Source of the DNA: Clostridia bacterium | GTDB lineage: Bacteria > Bacillota_A > Clostridia > Oscillospirales > CAG-272 | Assembly: GCA_017632155.1 (NCBI GenBank) | Contig: JAGBRZ010000212.1 | Span: 1 to 10,465, forward strand | DNA: 10,465 nucleotides | Reading direction: 5' to 3' | Position numbers and translations under genes: made by a program | Shown: positions 1 to 6,326 of the stretch, piece by piece | How positions within the stretch are numbered: the first letter of the stretch is position 1 | How the letters are laid out: the number at the start of each line of letters is the position of its first letter | The notes under the pieces: model-generated | What the model saw: only the letters and a program-made list of their open reading frames with translations | Told to the model about the DNA's origin: nothing | The model's database searches: none

Positions 1-97
1 CATCAATGATTTTTTTCTTTTTTATGGCAATAGTACGAACAAAATATGGTGTGCCGTTCACCTATTATGCGAATAGGAACTCCCAAAGGGTAAAAAA
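1..97. other. Gene-free end region; candidate attachment-site neighbourhood
   Basis: No gene is supported here. The stretch follows the stop codon of the recombinase gene and is AT-rich, with T and A runs at 9-24. It contains a perfect 6-bp inverted repeat, CCTATT (61-66) and AATAGG (72-77), around a 5-nt spacer, and a weak 4-bp dyad at 50-64. Neither has a U-tract on either strand, so they do not look like terminators. In many ICEs the integrase gene lies next to an element end, so an att core or recombinase-binding site may fall here or just left of the window. The other element end is not in the window, so the core repeat cannot be identified. Confidence 0.35.
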
Positions 98-1027
98 TTA
101 TAGCATTTTTCCGAGCCGATTCATATACTCTCGCTTGTGTTCCATCAAGGAATGAACATAGCGTTTGAGCGTGATGGTCGGATCTTTGTGTCCGAGAATT
201 TCGGATAGCGATTTTACATCCATACCACATTCAATGGCTCTCGTTGCAAAGGTGTGACGCAGGGCGTGAAAGCCGTGGTGTGGTATTTTTATTTTCTGTT
301 GCAATAGGTCGAAGCTGCGTTGATAGGAGCGTACCGTAACGGGTTTATTTCCGTTGGCAATCACGTGGTCGCAGATACTTCGCTTTTTCACCTCCCGCAA
401 GTGCGGTATGAGCTGCTTCGGTATCGGTATCGTTCTTTTTGAGCTGTTGGTTTTCGGTGCTCCCGTAATACGGCAATAATTGCCGTTTTCGTTCTTGCCG
501 TCGTGACACGATTTACTCACGGTAAGCTCCCCGCGAGAAAGGTCAACGTCCGTCCATTCAAGAGCTAAAAGCTCACCCAAGCGTAGCCCCGTGTATAGGC
601 AGAGTACCACGCCGATCATTTTATCTCGCTTGTCGGCAAAGACCGCTTGCTCGATTTGCTTCTGCTCTAATACAGTGAAGCATTCCACCGCCTTTTCCTC
701 GTTTCTCGGTCGTTTGATTTTGCCGACGATGAGTTCATCGGTGAGTCCGATATTGTGAGCCGTTGTCAGTGAACCGCGTATCACAATGAGAATACCGTTG
801 ACAGAGTTTGCCGACAGACCTTTGCCCGTTTTAAGATTGCCCGATTGAGTAAGCTCGGTCACGTATCGTTGCAGAACGATGGGTTTGAGGTCGGAAAGCT
901 CGTATTCGCCAAGTGCGGGAATAAGGTGTAACCGCACGACTTCGGCATATCGTGTATAGGTCTTATCCTTTACCGTCGGCTTGACGTAGTGTTCAAGCCA
1001 ATCTTTGAGCCAATCTTTGTACTTCAT
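98..1027 (-). CDS. int: Tyrosine recombinase / ICE integrase
   Basis: Site-specific recombinase of the phage-integrase (tyrosine recombinase) family, expected to excise and integrate the mobile element by a DNA-3'-phosphotyrosyl intermediate. It has 309 residues. Residues about 1-100 form the SAM-like core-binding domain (starts MKYKDWLKDW) and about 115-300 the catalytic domain. The full catalytic set is visible: R149 in TGLRLGELLALEW, K192 in PKTNSSKR, H254 and R257 in HALRH, H280 in LGH, and nucleophile Y290 in KRYVHS. The ATG at 1027 was chosen because AGGTG lies 5 nt upstream. An in-frame TTG at 1072 would add 15 residues but begins inside the U-tract of the upstream terminator. At 309 residues it is shorter than Tn916 Int (about 405) and has no visible N-terminal arm-binding domain. 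No excisionase gene is in the window. The gene appears intact and is the last one before the presumed element end. Confidence 0.93.
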   Translation of the reverse strand: MKYKDWLKDWLEHYVKPTVKDKTYTRYAEVVRLHLIPALGEYELSDLKPIVLQRYVTELTQSGNLKTGKGLSANSVNGILIVIRGSLTTAHNIGLTDELIVGKIKRPRNEEKAVECFTVLEQKQIEQAVFADKRDKMIGVVLCLYTGLRLGELLALEWTDVDLSRGELTVSKSCHDGKNENGNYCRITGAPKTNSSKRTIPIPKQLIPHLREVKKRSICDHVIANGNKPVTVRSYQRSFDLLQQKIKIPHHGFHALRHTFATRAIECGMDVKSLSEILGHKDPTITLKRYVHSLMEHKREYMNRLGKML

Positions 1028-1070
1028 AGTAACACCTGCCTTTATATAATTTATTTTTGCCCGATTTAAC

Positions 1071-1110
1071 AAAAAAAGAAGCCGAACACGTGGATTTGTG
1101 CTCGGCTTCT
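1071..1110 (-). terminator. Rho-independent terminator upstream of the recombinase
   Basis: On the minus strand a 9-bp stem (AGAAGCCGA with TCGGCTTCT, 1077-1085 and 1102-1110) is extended past one mismatch by CAC/GTG (1087-1089 and 1098-1100), with an 8-nt loop. A run of Ts follows directly (1077-1071). It ends 43 nt before the recombinase ATG, so it would stop transcripts from the promoter at 1165-1193 before they reach the integrase unless readthrough occurs. Confidence 0.85.
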
Positions 1111-1158
1111 CGCTATTTTGCGGAAGTGATTAACCTCTCCCGCTTTGCTTATAAGATT
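1071..1158 (-). ncRNA. Candidate small RNA or integrase leader/attenuator
   Basis: The transcript predicted from the promoter at 1165-1193 starts near 1158 and ends at the terminator U-tract near 1071, about 88 nt. It holds two hairpins. The first pairs GCGGGAG (1143-1137) with CTTCCGC (1126-1120) around a 10-nt loop, with one G-U pair. The second is the intrinsic terminator. No ATG-started reading frame with a ribosome binding site is visible in it. It could be an independent small RNA or a leader that controls integrase by termination and readthrough. I saw no match to a riboswitch class I know and no clear antiterminator pairing. Structure and boundaries are inferred from sequence only. 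Confidence 0.5.
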
Positions 1159-1164
1159 GCTTTT

Positions 1165-1193
1165 ATTATATCATTTTTTCGTGAATTTTTCAA
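1165..1193 (-). promoter_or_regulatory. Sigma-A type promoter TTGAAA-17-TATAAT
   Basis: Minus-strand -35 box TTGAAA (1193-1188) and perfect -10 box TATAAT (1170-1165) are separated by exactly 17 nt. The spacer and flanks are AT-rich. The expected start site is near 1158. It is the best promoter seen in the window and lies in the gap between the surface-protein gene and the recombinase gene, pointing toward the recombinase. Confidence 0.8.
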
Positions 1194-1200
1194 GGTGTAA

Positions 1201-1230
1201 GACCGCCCGAGAAGTTAATCCCGGGCGGTC
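1201..1230 (-). terminator. GC-rich hairpin after the surface-protein gene
   Basis: A 9-bp perfect stem, GACCGCCCG (1201-1209) with CGGGCGGTC (1222-1230), encloses a 12-nt loop. It starts 11 nt after the surface-protein stop codon. The minus-strand sequence that follows is TTACACC, so the U-tract is poor. It is probably a weak terminator or a 3'-end stability hairpin. It lies only 7 nt before the -35 box of the next promoter. Confidence 0.6.
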
Positions 1231-1241
1231 GGGGTTATACC

Positions 1242-4200
1242 TTAGATGCTATTCTTCTTTTTGAAGTAGAAGAACACACCCGCGCCGATAGCAGCTACGC
1301 CAAGAATGATGAGAATAACGATGAGTGCGATATTCGCGCCCTTCTCGATGGTGAAGTCGTACTCGGTAGCGTTGCCGTAAGCATCGGTCACAGTTACCTT
1401 GTACTCGCCAATCTCGGTAAGCTCGTCGCCCACGGTGTACTCGATCTGCTCTCCGTTGAGCGTTACCACAACCTCTGCTTCCTCGGAAACGTCGGTGAGG
1501 GTTACGGGATCGGTGGTCGCGCCGCCGTTCTCAACGCCGTTGAGAGTGAGCGTAGGAGCAGTAGCATCCACGGTTACGGTGAACTTTTGAGTCTTACCAC
1601 CCGCAATAATAGATACCTCGTAAACGCCGCTTTCGGTGAGTGCGAGAGTGCCTTTCTCAATGGTGGTTTCAGTACCGTTTACAAGCACCTTTTCAAAGCC
1701 TGCGATAAGGTCGATTTCTTCCTCAAACTTGCCGACAGTAGGCTCAACGATGGTGAAGCTGAACGCCGCCTTGTTGCCGAGCGCGTCAACGAGCTTAACG
1801 CCGTAGGTTGCAGGCTCGGTGATTTCCTTGCCAAGCTCATACTTGAACGCTTCGCCATTCTTGGTGACGGTTACGCTCACGTTCTCGTTTGCGGAGATCT
1901 TCACGGAGTTCGCAAAGCCCTTGTCGTGTGCGTTTACGGAGTAGTCCACCTTGGTGTCAACGGTCACGCTGAAGGAGTGGGTTTCGCCGTTAGCAACCAC
2001 GTCCACGGTGTACTTGCCGTCTGCGGTGAGTTCAAGAGTGCCGTAGTTGAGTCTTGCTTCGCTGCCGTTCACAAGCACCTTTTCAAAGCCTACATACTCG
2101 TCAAAGTTGTAGGTGAACTTGGTCACAACGGGTTCTACGATGGTGAAGCTGAACTCTGCCTTATTGCCGATGTCATCGGTGAGAGTTACGGTGTATTCAG
2201 CAGGCTCGGTGATAGCCGTGCCGTCCTTGTACTCGATGGGAGTGCCGTTCTTCGTTACCGCAAATTCAAGGTTCTCCTTTTCGTAGATGGTAACGGAGTT
2301 CGCAAGTCCGCCGTCGTTGATATTCACGTCAAAGCCTACGGTCTTGTCGATCTCAAAGCTCGTCTTGGTTTCGTTGCCCGCTTCGTCGATTACGATAACG
2401 GTGTACTTGCCGTCCTCGGAAACAACTGTACCCGAAGCGTAGTCGCTGACATCAGTACCGTCCTTTTCAAGCGTTGCGGTTACGCCCTCGCCCTCAAAGA
2501 TTACGGATACATTGGTGTTAGTTGCGCCCTCTGCCTTTGCGCCGTCAACCGAGATTTCGGGAGCTTCGGTGTCAATGGTGAAGGTGTAAACCGTCTTGTG
2601 TCCGTCGTGGTTCTCAAAGGTGATGGTGTAATCGCCGTCCTCGGCAAGTCTTACGCCCGATCTGTACTCGATTTCCTCGCCGTCCTTGGTTACAGTTACC
2701 TTCGCTTCATCATCCCAAGAGAACTTAACGATGCCGTTGGTGTGTCCGCCGTTGTCAACGCCTTCAAGCTCACCCGTGGGAGCAGGCTGCGTGTAGTTCT
2801 TCTCTCCGATGATAGAGTCGATACCTGTGCGGAACTCGTCGGTGATAGTCACCTTGTAGATGCCGCTTGTGCGGAACTTGTAGGTGAGGGTGTCAAGCTC
2901 GATTGCCGTGCCGTAATCGTCGGTGTCAAGAGTTACCCAAGTGCTGCCGCCGTCCGTGGACTTCTGCACGATGAGAGTCTGAATGTGGCTTTCTACGTCC
3001 TCGCTCGGAGTGACCTCGATAACAAGCTGCTTGTTTTCTGCATCCTCGGTAAGAGTTACAGAGGGTGCGCTACGGGAGATAACGAGATTGAAGGTCTGAC
3101 TATCTCCTGCGTGGTTTACCGCTACCACGGTGTAAGTGCCGCTTTCGGTAAGGGTGAAGATCTCGCCAAGGCTCTTGATTGCCACAAGCTCGCTCTCGTC
3201 CTCATCAATCACGCGATAGATACGGAACATAGCGAACTCGTCAAGCTCGTCGGTGATAGAAAGGCTTACTTCGTCCTTGAAGAAATAAGTTCTGTCAAAG
3301 GATACGTTGTTGGTTGCGCCCTCACCAATCGCATACTGAATAGAGGGAGCGTTGCGGATAATGATTACGGTGTAGTCGCAGGTGTTGCCGAACTCGTCAA
3401 AGACGGTTACGGTGTGTCTGCCCTCGGTTTCGATGACGTTGCCGACAAATTCCTCTCCGTCAAGGAGCAAGCCGACGTCAGTACCGAACTCAACCTTGTT
3501 TGCAAGAATGGTCTTGCCCTCGGAGTAGGTGTAAAGGTTCTCGCCGTCAGCTACGGTTGCAGGGGCTTTCTGCCAATAGTAGTAGGACTTGATGGAGTCC
3601 TCGGCATACTCGGCAATAACCTCTGCCAAACGCTCTGCGGTGAAATAAGCGACCTGCTCATCGGGAGAGCCGGACTTCTTGTAGATGAAATAAGTGCCGT
3701 TAGCGGCATTTGCGCTGTCCTTTTCGTCCATCGCAATGCCCGTATCCCAAGTTGCGCTGCTCCATGTGCCGTTTACAACCAAGCCGTTCTCACGGAGGGT
3801 TGCAAATTCAAGTGCCTTTTCGTAAGAAGCAAATGCGAAGATGTTGCCGTCCTTGTCTGCTACCTCGTAGTATTCCTTCTGAAGCGTAGAGGTCTGCACA
3901 TTCTGCTTTGCAGATACAAATTCGGTGCTCCATACGTTTCCTGCGGTGTCGGTTACGACAACCTTGTAAACGCCCGTGTCAATGGTGGAAATGAGCTTGC
4001 CGTTGGTTACGGATTTGCCGTTGACGGTTACACTCTTAACGGGTGCGTAAAGGTTAGCATCACCGTTAGACCAAGTGATTTTCACGTCGCTGCTTGTCTT
4101 ACCGCCCGACACACCCGAAAGGGTTGCCTTTTTCTGAGTTCTGTCGATGATTACGGTGTAGTTGCCCGTGGAGTTGCCTGCATCGTCAAGTCCGTAGAAG

Positions 4201-6176
4201 GTGTACTTGCCCGCTTTGGAGAACTCAGTTCCCGAAATATAAGCGGTAAAGGTGGAGCTATCGGGAGTCTTGACATAGCAATCCTCGCCGCAGACGAACT
4301 TGATATACTCGCCATTTGTGTAAGAGCCGCTGCTGATTGCCTTGCCGTCCACATAGAGCTGAGCCGAGGGGATTTGACGGTCAACCTTTACGGTGTAGGT
4401 TGCCGAGGTGTTACCCGCCTTATCGGTGCAGTAGAAGCTATAAGTGCCTTCTGCGGTCAACTGAGTTCCCGAAGTGTAGCTTTCGTAGGAGCTTGCGTTA
4501 GGTTTCTTCACATAGATAGAGCCGAGGGCGATATTATCACTCGGAACAAATCTCACATAGCTCGCATTGGTGTTATCACCCGAAGAAAGAACCGAAGTTC
4601 CGCCGTAGAGTACGCCCGTAGGCTTGGTTACGTCAAGAGTGATTGTAACGGTAGCGGACTGATTACCCGCTTTGTCAATCGCATAGAAGGAGTAAGTTCC
4701 TTCGGTAGCAAGCTGAGTACCGCTTGAATATGCCGTGTAGTAGGAGCTACCCGGCATCTTCACATAGAGGGTGTTCACACCCGAAGTGCTGTCCGATGCG
4801 GTGTATTTTACATAGCTCGCATTGGTATAAGAGCCGCTTGACTTTGTGGTAGTACCTCCGTAGAGAGTACCCGTGGGAGCCGTTCTGTCAAGAGTGATAG
4901 AAACGGTGGAGCTTGTGTTGCCCGACTTATCGGTGCAGTAGAAATAGTACGTGCCTTCTGCGGTCAACTGAGTTCCCGAAGTGTAAGCCACATAGGAGGT
5001 ACTTCCGGGCTTTCTGACATAGCAGTTAGCAACGCCGCTGTGAGAGTCAGAAGCTACATACTTGACATAGCTTGCGTTGGAATAACCGCCCGTGGACTTC
5101 ACGGTAGTGCCGCCGTAGAGAGTACCCGAAGGTGCGGTTGCATCGTAGTAAACCTTGTACTCAGACGAGGTGTTACCCGCCTTGTCAATCGCGCGGAAGG
5201 TGTACCAACCCGTAGAAGCGGAAAGAGCCGTATTAGCGGTGTAGGAACTCCAAGAGGAAGAACCGGGGTTCTTGACTTGATAGTAGCTTACGCCGCCCGT
5301 GTCGGTGGCAGAATACTTGACGGGTTTGTTGGTGTAGCCACCGTTTGCGATGGTCGTACCGCTTGAATTGGTTACAGTACCAACGGGGGCAACCGTGTCA
5401 AGATATACCGAGTAGGTGCTTGTACTCTGATAGGTGTCAGAACCGTAGAAATACCACCAACCGTTATTCGCAGAGGTAGCCGAAACGGACTTGCTGCTTG
5501 CGGTGGTGTAGGTGTAGGAAGATGCGCTCGGAGAGAGATAATAAATTCTGCTTGTGGAATACGAGTCACTTGCGGAGAACGTGATTGCTTGATTGGTGTA
5601 TGAACCGCTTGCAATCGTTGAACCGCCTGCTTTGAGCGAAACAGAGGGTGCGGTCGTATCAACGGTAAAGTGATAGGTGAAGGTGTACGTCTTTGTTACA
5701 AAGATGTTCGGCTTATATTCTCCTACATAGGTAAGCACATAGTCACCGTCAGAGAGAGAACCTTGATAAAGGTATCCGCCTCCGCTACCCGAAAGCGATT
5801 TGCTCGTATAGGTTGAGCCGTTACGGGTGAGCTTGAAGGATACGTGCTCCTTGATGTCCTCAGCGTGAATATAGAACGAGAAATACGACCAATCATAAGT
5901 GGCGTAATTGTACTTCGTTGTTGTTGAAGCATCATCTCTAAAATACTCCGTTGAGATTTGGATACCGAACTGATCCATATAGCCCGAGGTTGCACCGTCG
6001 CCAATGTCATACGTTCCGTAGAGCATATAAACGCCTGCGCGGTTGGTGGCAGCAGAAGCCTTCATAGGCGAGAGCATAAACACGCCGACAACCATCAGCA
6101 GAGCAAGTGCAACGATAAGCAAGCTCGTCACAATTCTTTTCTTGTTGTTTGCCTTATTCTTGTTATTCTTTTTCAT
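1242..6176 (-). CDS. Giant Ig-like repeat surface protein, membrane anchored
   Basis: A 1644-residue exported protein of unproven function; adhesin, mating-contact or stalk roles are inference. The start at 6176 is chosen because GGAGG (6189-6185) lies 8 nt upstream and a typical signal peptide follows at once: a Lys/Asn-rich N-region, a hydrophobic core at about 15-36, and an ASA-A cleavage site near 42-43. An in-frame ATG at 6251, also with an AAGGAG 9 nt upstream, would add 25 hydrophilic residues. After an N-terminal domain (about 44-170) come about six Ser/Thr/Tyr/Gly-rich Ig-like repeats of 79-87 residues (177-680) with TAPxGTLYGG and DKAGNTS signatures. A distinct module spans about 766-895. 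Acidic Ig-like domains follow to about 1610, including two tandem 130-residue copies (1281-1410 and 1411-1540). A transmembrane helix (about 1614-1637) and KKKNSI tail end it. No LPXTG sortase motif is present. Bacterial Ig-like repeats of this kind commonly form extended surface rods. The gene lies between the conjugation block and the recombinase. Confidence 0.88.
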   Translation of the reverse strand: MKKNNKNKANNKKRIVTSLLIVALALLMVVGVFMLSPMKASAATNRAGVYMLYGTYDIGDGATSGYMDQFGIQISTEYFRDDASTTTKYNYATYDWSYFSFYIHAEDIKEHVSFKLTRNGSTYTSKSLSGSGGGYLYQGSLSDGDYVLTYVGEYKPNIFVTKTYTFTYHFTVDTTAPSVSLKAGGSTIASGSYTNQAITFSASDSYSTSRIYYLSPSASSYTYTTASSKSVSATSANNGWWYFYGSDTYQSTSTYSVYLDTVAPVGTVTNSSGTTIANGGYTNKPVKYSATDTGGVSYYQVKNPGSSSWSSYTANTALSASTGWYTFRAIDKAGNTSSEYKVYYDATAPSGTLYGGTTVKSTGGYSNASYVKYVASDSHSGVANCYVRKPGSTSYVAYTSGTQLTAEGTYYFYCTDKSGNTSSTVSITLDRTAPTGTLYGGTTTKSSGSYTNASYVKYTASDSTSGVNTLYVKMPGSSYYTAYSSGTQLATEGTYSFYAIDKAGNQSATVTITLDVTKPTGVLYGGTSVLSSGDNTNASYVRFVPSDNIALGSIYVKKPNASSYESYTSGTQLTAEGTYSFYCTDKAGNTSATYTVKVDRQIPSAQLYVDGKAISSGSYTNGEYIKFVCGEDCYVKTPDSSTFTAYISGTEFSKAGKYTFYGLDDAGNSTGNYTVIIDRTQKKATLSGVSGGKTSSDVKITWSNGDANLYAPVKSVTVNGKSVTNGKLISTIDTGVYKVVVTDTAGNVWSTEFVSAKQNVQTSTLQKEYYEVADKDGNIFAFASYEKALEFATLRENGLVVNGTWSSATWDTGIAMDEKDSANAANGTYFIYKKSGSPDEQVAYFTAERLAEVIAEYAEDSIKSYYYWQKAPATVADGENLYTYSEGKTILANKVEFGTDVGLLLDGEEFVGNVIETEGRHTVTVFDEFGNTCDYTVIIIRNAPSIQYAIGEGATNNVSFDRTYFFKDEVSLSITDELDEFAMFRIYRVIDEDESELVAIKSLGEIFTLTESGTYTVVAVNHAGDSQTFNLVISRSAPSVTLTEDAENKQLVIEVTPSEDVESHIQTLIVQKSTDGGSTWVTLDTDDYGTAIELDTLTYKFRTSGIYKVTITDEFRTGIDSIIGEKNYTQPAPTGELEGVDNGGHTNGIVKFSWDDEAKVTVTKDGEEIEYRSGVRLAEDGDYTITFENHDGHKTVYTFTIDTEAPEISVDGAKAEGATNTNVSVIFEGEGVTATLEKDGTDVSDYASGTVVSEDGKYTVIVIDEAGNETKTSFEIDKTVGFDVNINDGGLANSVTIYEKENLEFAVTKNGTPIEYKDGTAITEPAEYTVTLTDDIGNKAEFSFTIVEPVVTKFTYNFDEYVGFEKVLVNGSEARLNYGTLELTADGKYTVDVVANGETHSFSVTVDTKVDYSVNAHDKGFANSVKISANENVSVTVTKNGEAFKYELGKEITEPATYGVKLVDALGNKAAFSFTIVEPTVGKFEEEIDLIAGFEKVLVNGTETTIEKGTLALTESGVYEVSIIAGGKTQKFTVTVDATAPTLTLNGVENGGATTDPVTLTDVSEEAEVVVTLNGEQIEYTVGDELTEIGEYKVTVTDAYGNATEYDFTIEKGANIALIVILIILGVAAIGAGVFFYFKKKNSI
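1557..2336 (-). repeat. Tandem duplication of a 130-residue double Ig-like unit
   Basis: Residues 1281-1410 (DNA 2336-1947) and 1411-1540 (DNA 1946-1557) of the surface protein align at a constant offset of 130 residues. Shared markers include the ANSV, VTKNG, ITEPA, FSFTIVEP and GFEKVLVNG blocks. Each unit appears to hold two Ig-like folds. The copies have diverged in protein sequence but keep short identical DNA blocks, for example around the GFEKVLVNG codons. This shows growth of the protein by tandem duplication. Confidence 0.85.
4444..4478 (-). repeat. 35-nt exact DNA repeat, copy 1
   Basis: This 35-nt block is identical to 4951-4985. It lies 507 bp (169 codons, two repeat units) from its partner and encodes the SGTQLTAEGTY region. 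A further shared block (CTTATCGGTGCAGTAGAA on the plus strand) flanks both copies, so the similarity extends beyond the exact match. Confidence 0.9.
4951..4985 (-). repeat. 35-nt exact DNA repeat, copy 2
   Basis: Partner of the block at 4444-4478, in the same orientation and reading frame. Homologous exchange between the two copies would delete or duplicate exactly two Ig-like repeats without a frameshift. Confidence 0.9.
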
Positions 6177-6258
6177 ACTGTTTTCCTCCATAAATTTGGT
6201 TTTGGTGTGGGTTTTGTAAAGGTTTGTTTGCAAATTGCGGTTGTTGTCCATAGGGCAT
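6163..6258 (-). CDS. Possible 31-residue leader ORF overlapping the surface-gene start
   Basis: An ATG at 6258 opens a 31-codon frame (MPYGQQPQ..., rich in Gln, Asn and Pro). Its TAA stop (6165-6163) lies just inside the surface-protein gene, out of frame with it. The AAGGAG at 6266-6261 is only 2 nt from this ATG, too close for good initiation. It is 9 nt from the alternative in-frame ATG at 6251 of the surface gene. If translated, the ORF could couple translation to the surface-protein start at 6176. It may equally be chance, and I do not recognise the peptide. Confidence 0.2.
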   Translation of the reverse strand: MPYGQQPQFANKPLQNPHQNQIYGGKQYEKE

Positions 6259-6281
6259 CACTCCTTTTCGCTCGATTTGGT

Positions 6282-6320
6282 ATATATAAAAACGCCTATC
6301 GTTTTGACACGGTAGGCGTT
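6282..6320 (-). terminator. Rho-independent terminator after the conjugation block
   Basis: On the minus strand an 8-bp stem (AACGCCTA with TAGGCGTT, 6313-6320 and 6291-6298) extends past one mismatch by CG/CG and is followed by a T-rich tract running into TATATATA. It begins 6 nt after the stop codon of the CD1108-like gene. It should separate transcription of the conjugation genes from the surface-protein gene. A weak TATATA -10 candidate overlaps its tail, but no convincing -35 box goes with it. Confidence 0.8.
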
Positions 6321-6326
6321 GAATTG

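Larger units (their letters stand above)
4137..5669 (-). repeat. Array of about six Ig-like repeats of roughly 85 residues
   Basis: Surface-protein residues about 170-680 hold repeats whose conserved proline falls at 177, 264, 349, 434, 519 and 603, spacings of 87, 85, 85, 85 and 84. Recurring blocks are TAPxGTLYGG, NASYVKYxASDS, YxSGTQLTAEGTYxFY and DKAGNTS. The array is rich in Ser, Thr, Gly and Tyr and nearly lacks Glu, unlike the acidic C-terminal half. Cysteines occur at 385, 414, 583, 629 and 633, unevenly between repeats. Confidence 0.85.

Noticed and set aside
3..230. Minus-strand 75-codon frame overlapping the end of the recombinase gene
   Set aside because: Overlaps the conserved catalytic end of the recombinase in another frame, has no ribosome binding site and no resemblance to an excisionase.
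1028..1072. Extension of the recombinase to a TTG start at 1072
   Set aside because: The TTG lies at the terminator U-tract, has no ribosome binding site, and the added 15 residues do not look like part of the core-binding domain. The ATG at 1027 has AGGTG at good spacing.
1071..1158. Known riboswitch or T-box in the integrase leader
   Set aside because: No conserved core of a class I can recall was seen, and no clear antiterminator pairing was found, so only a generic structured RNA is claimed.
1242..1320. Sortase (LPXTG) anchoring of the surface protein
   Set aside because: The C-terminus has a hydrophobic helix and KKKNSI tail but no LPXTG-like motif before the helix, so a membrane anchor is the better reading.
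1587..4727. Open frame of 1046 codons on the plus strand, antisense to the surface-protein gene
   Set aside because: It is in exact codon register with the surface gene, so its stops would be sense TTA, CTA or TCA codons, which that gene avoids. The translation shows no domains or signal peptide and many scattered Cys, and repeats merely mirror the sense strand. Treated as a codon-bias shadow.
4137..5669. CRISPR array
   Set aside because: The periodic repeats are about 255 bp, in frame and encode Ig-like domains; there are no short identical repeats with unique spacers.
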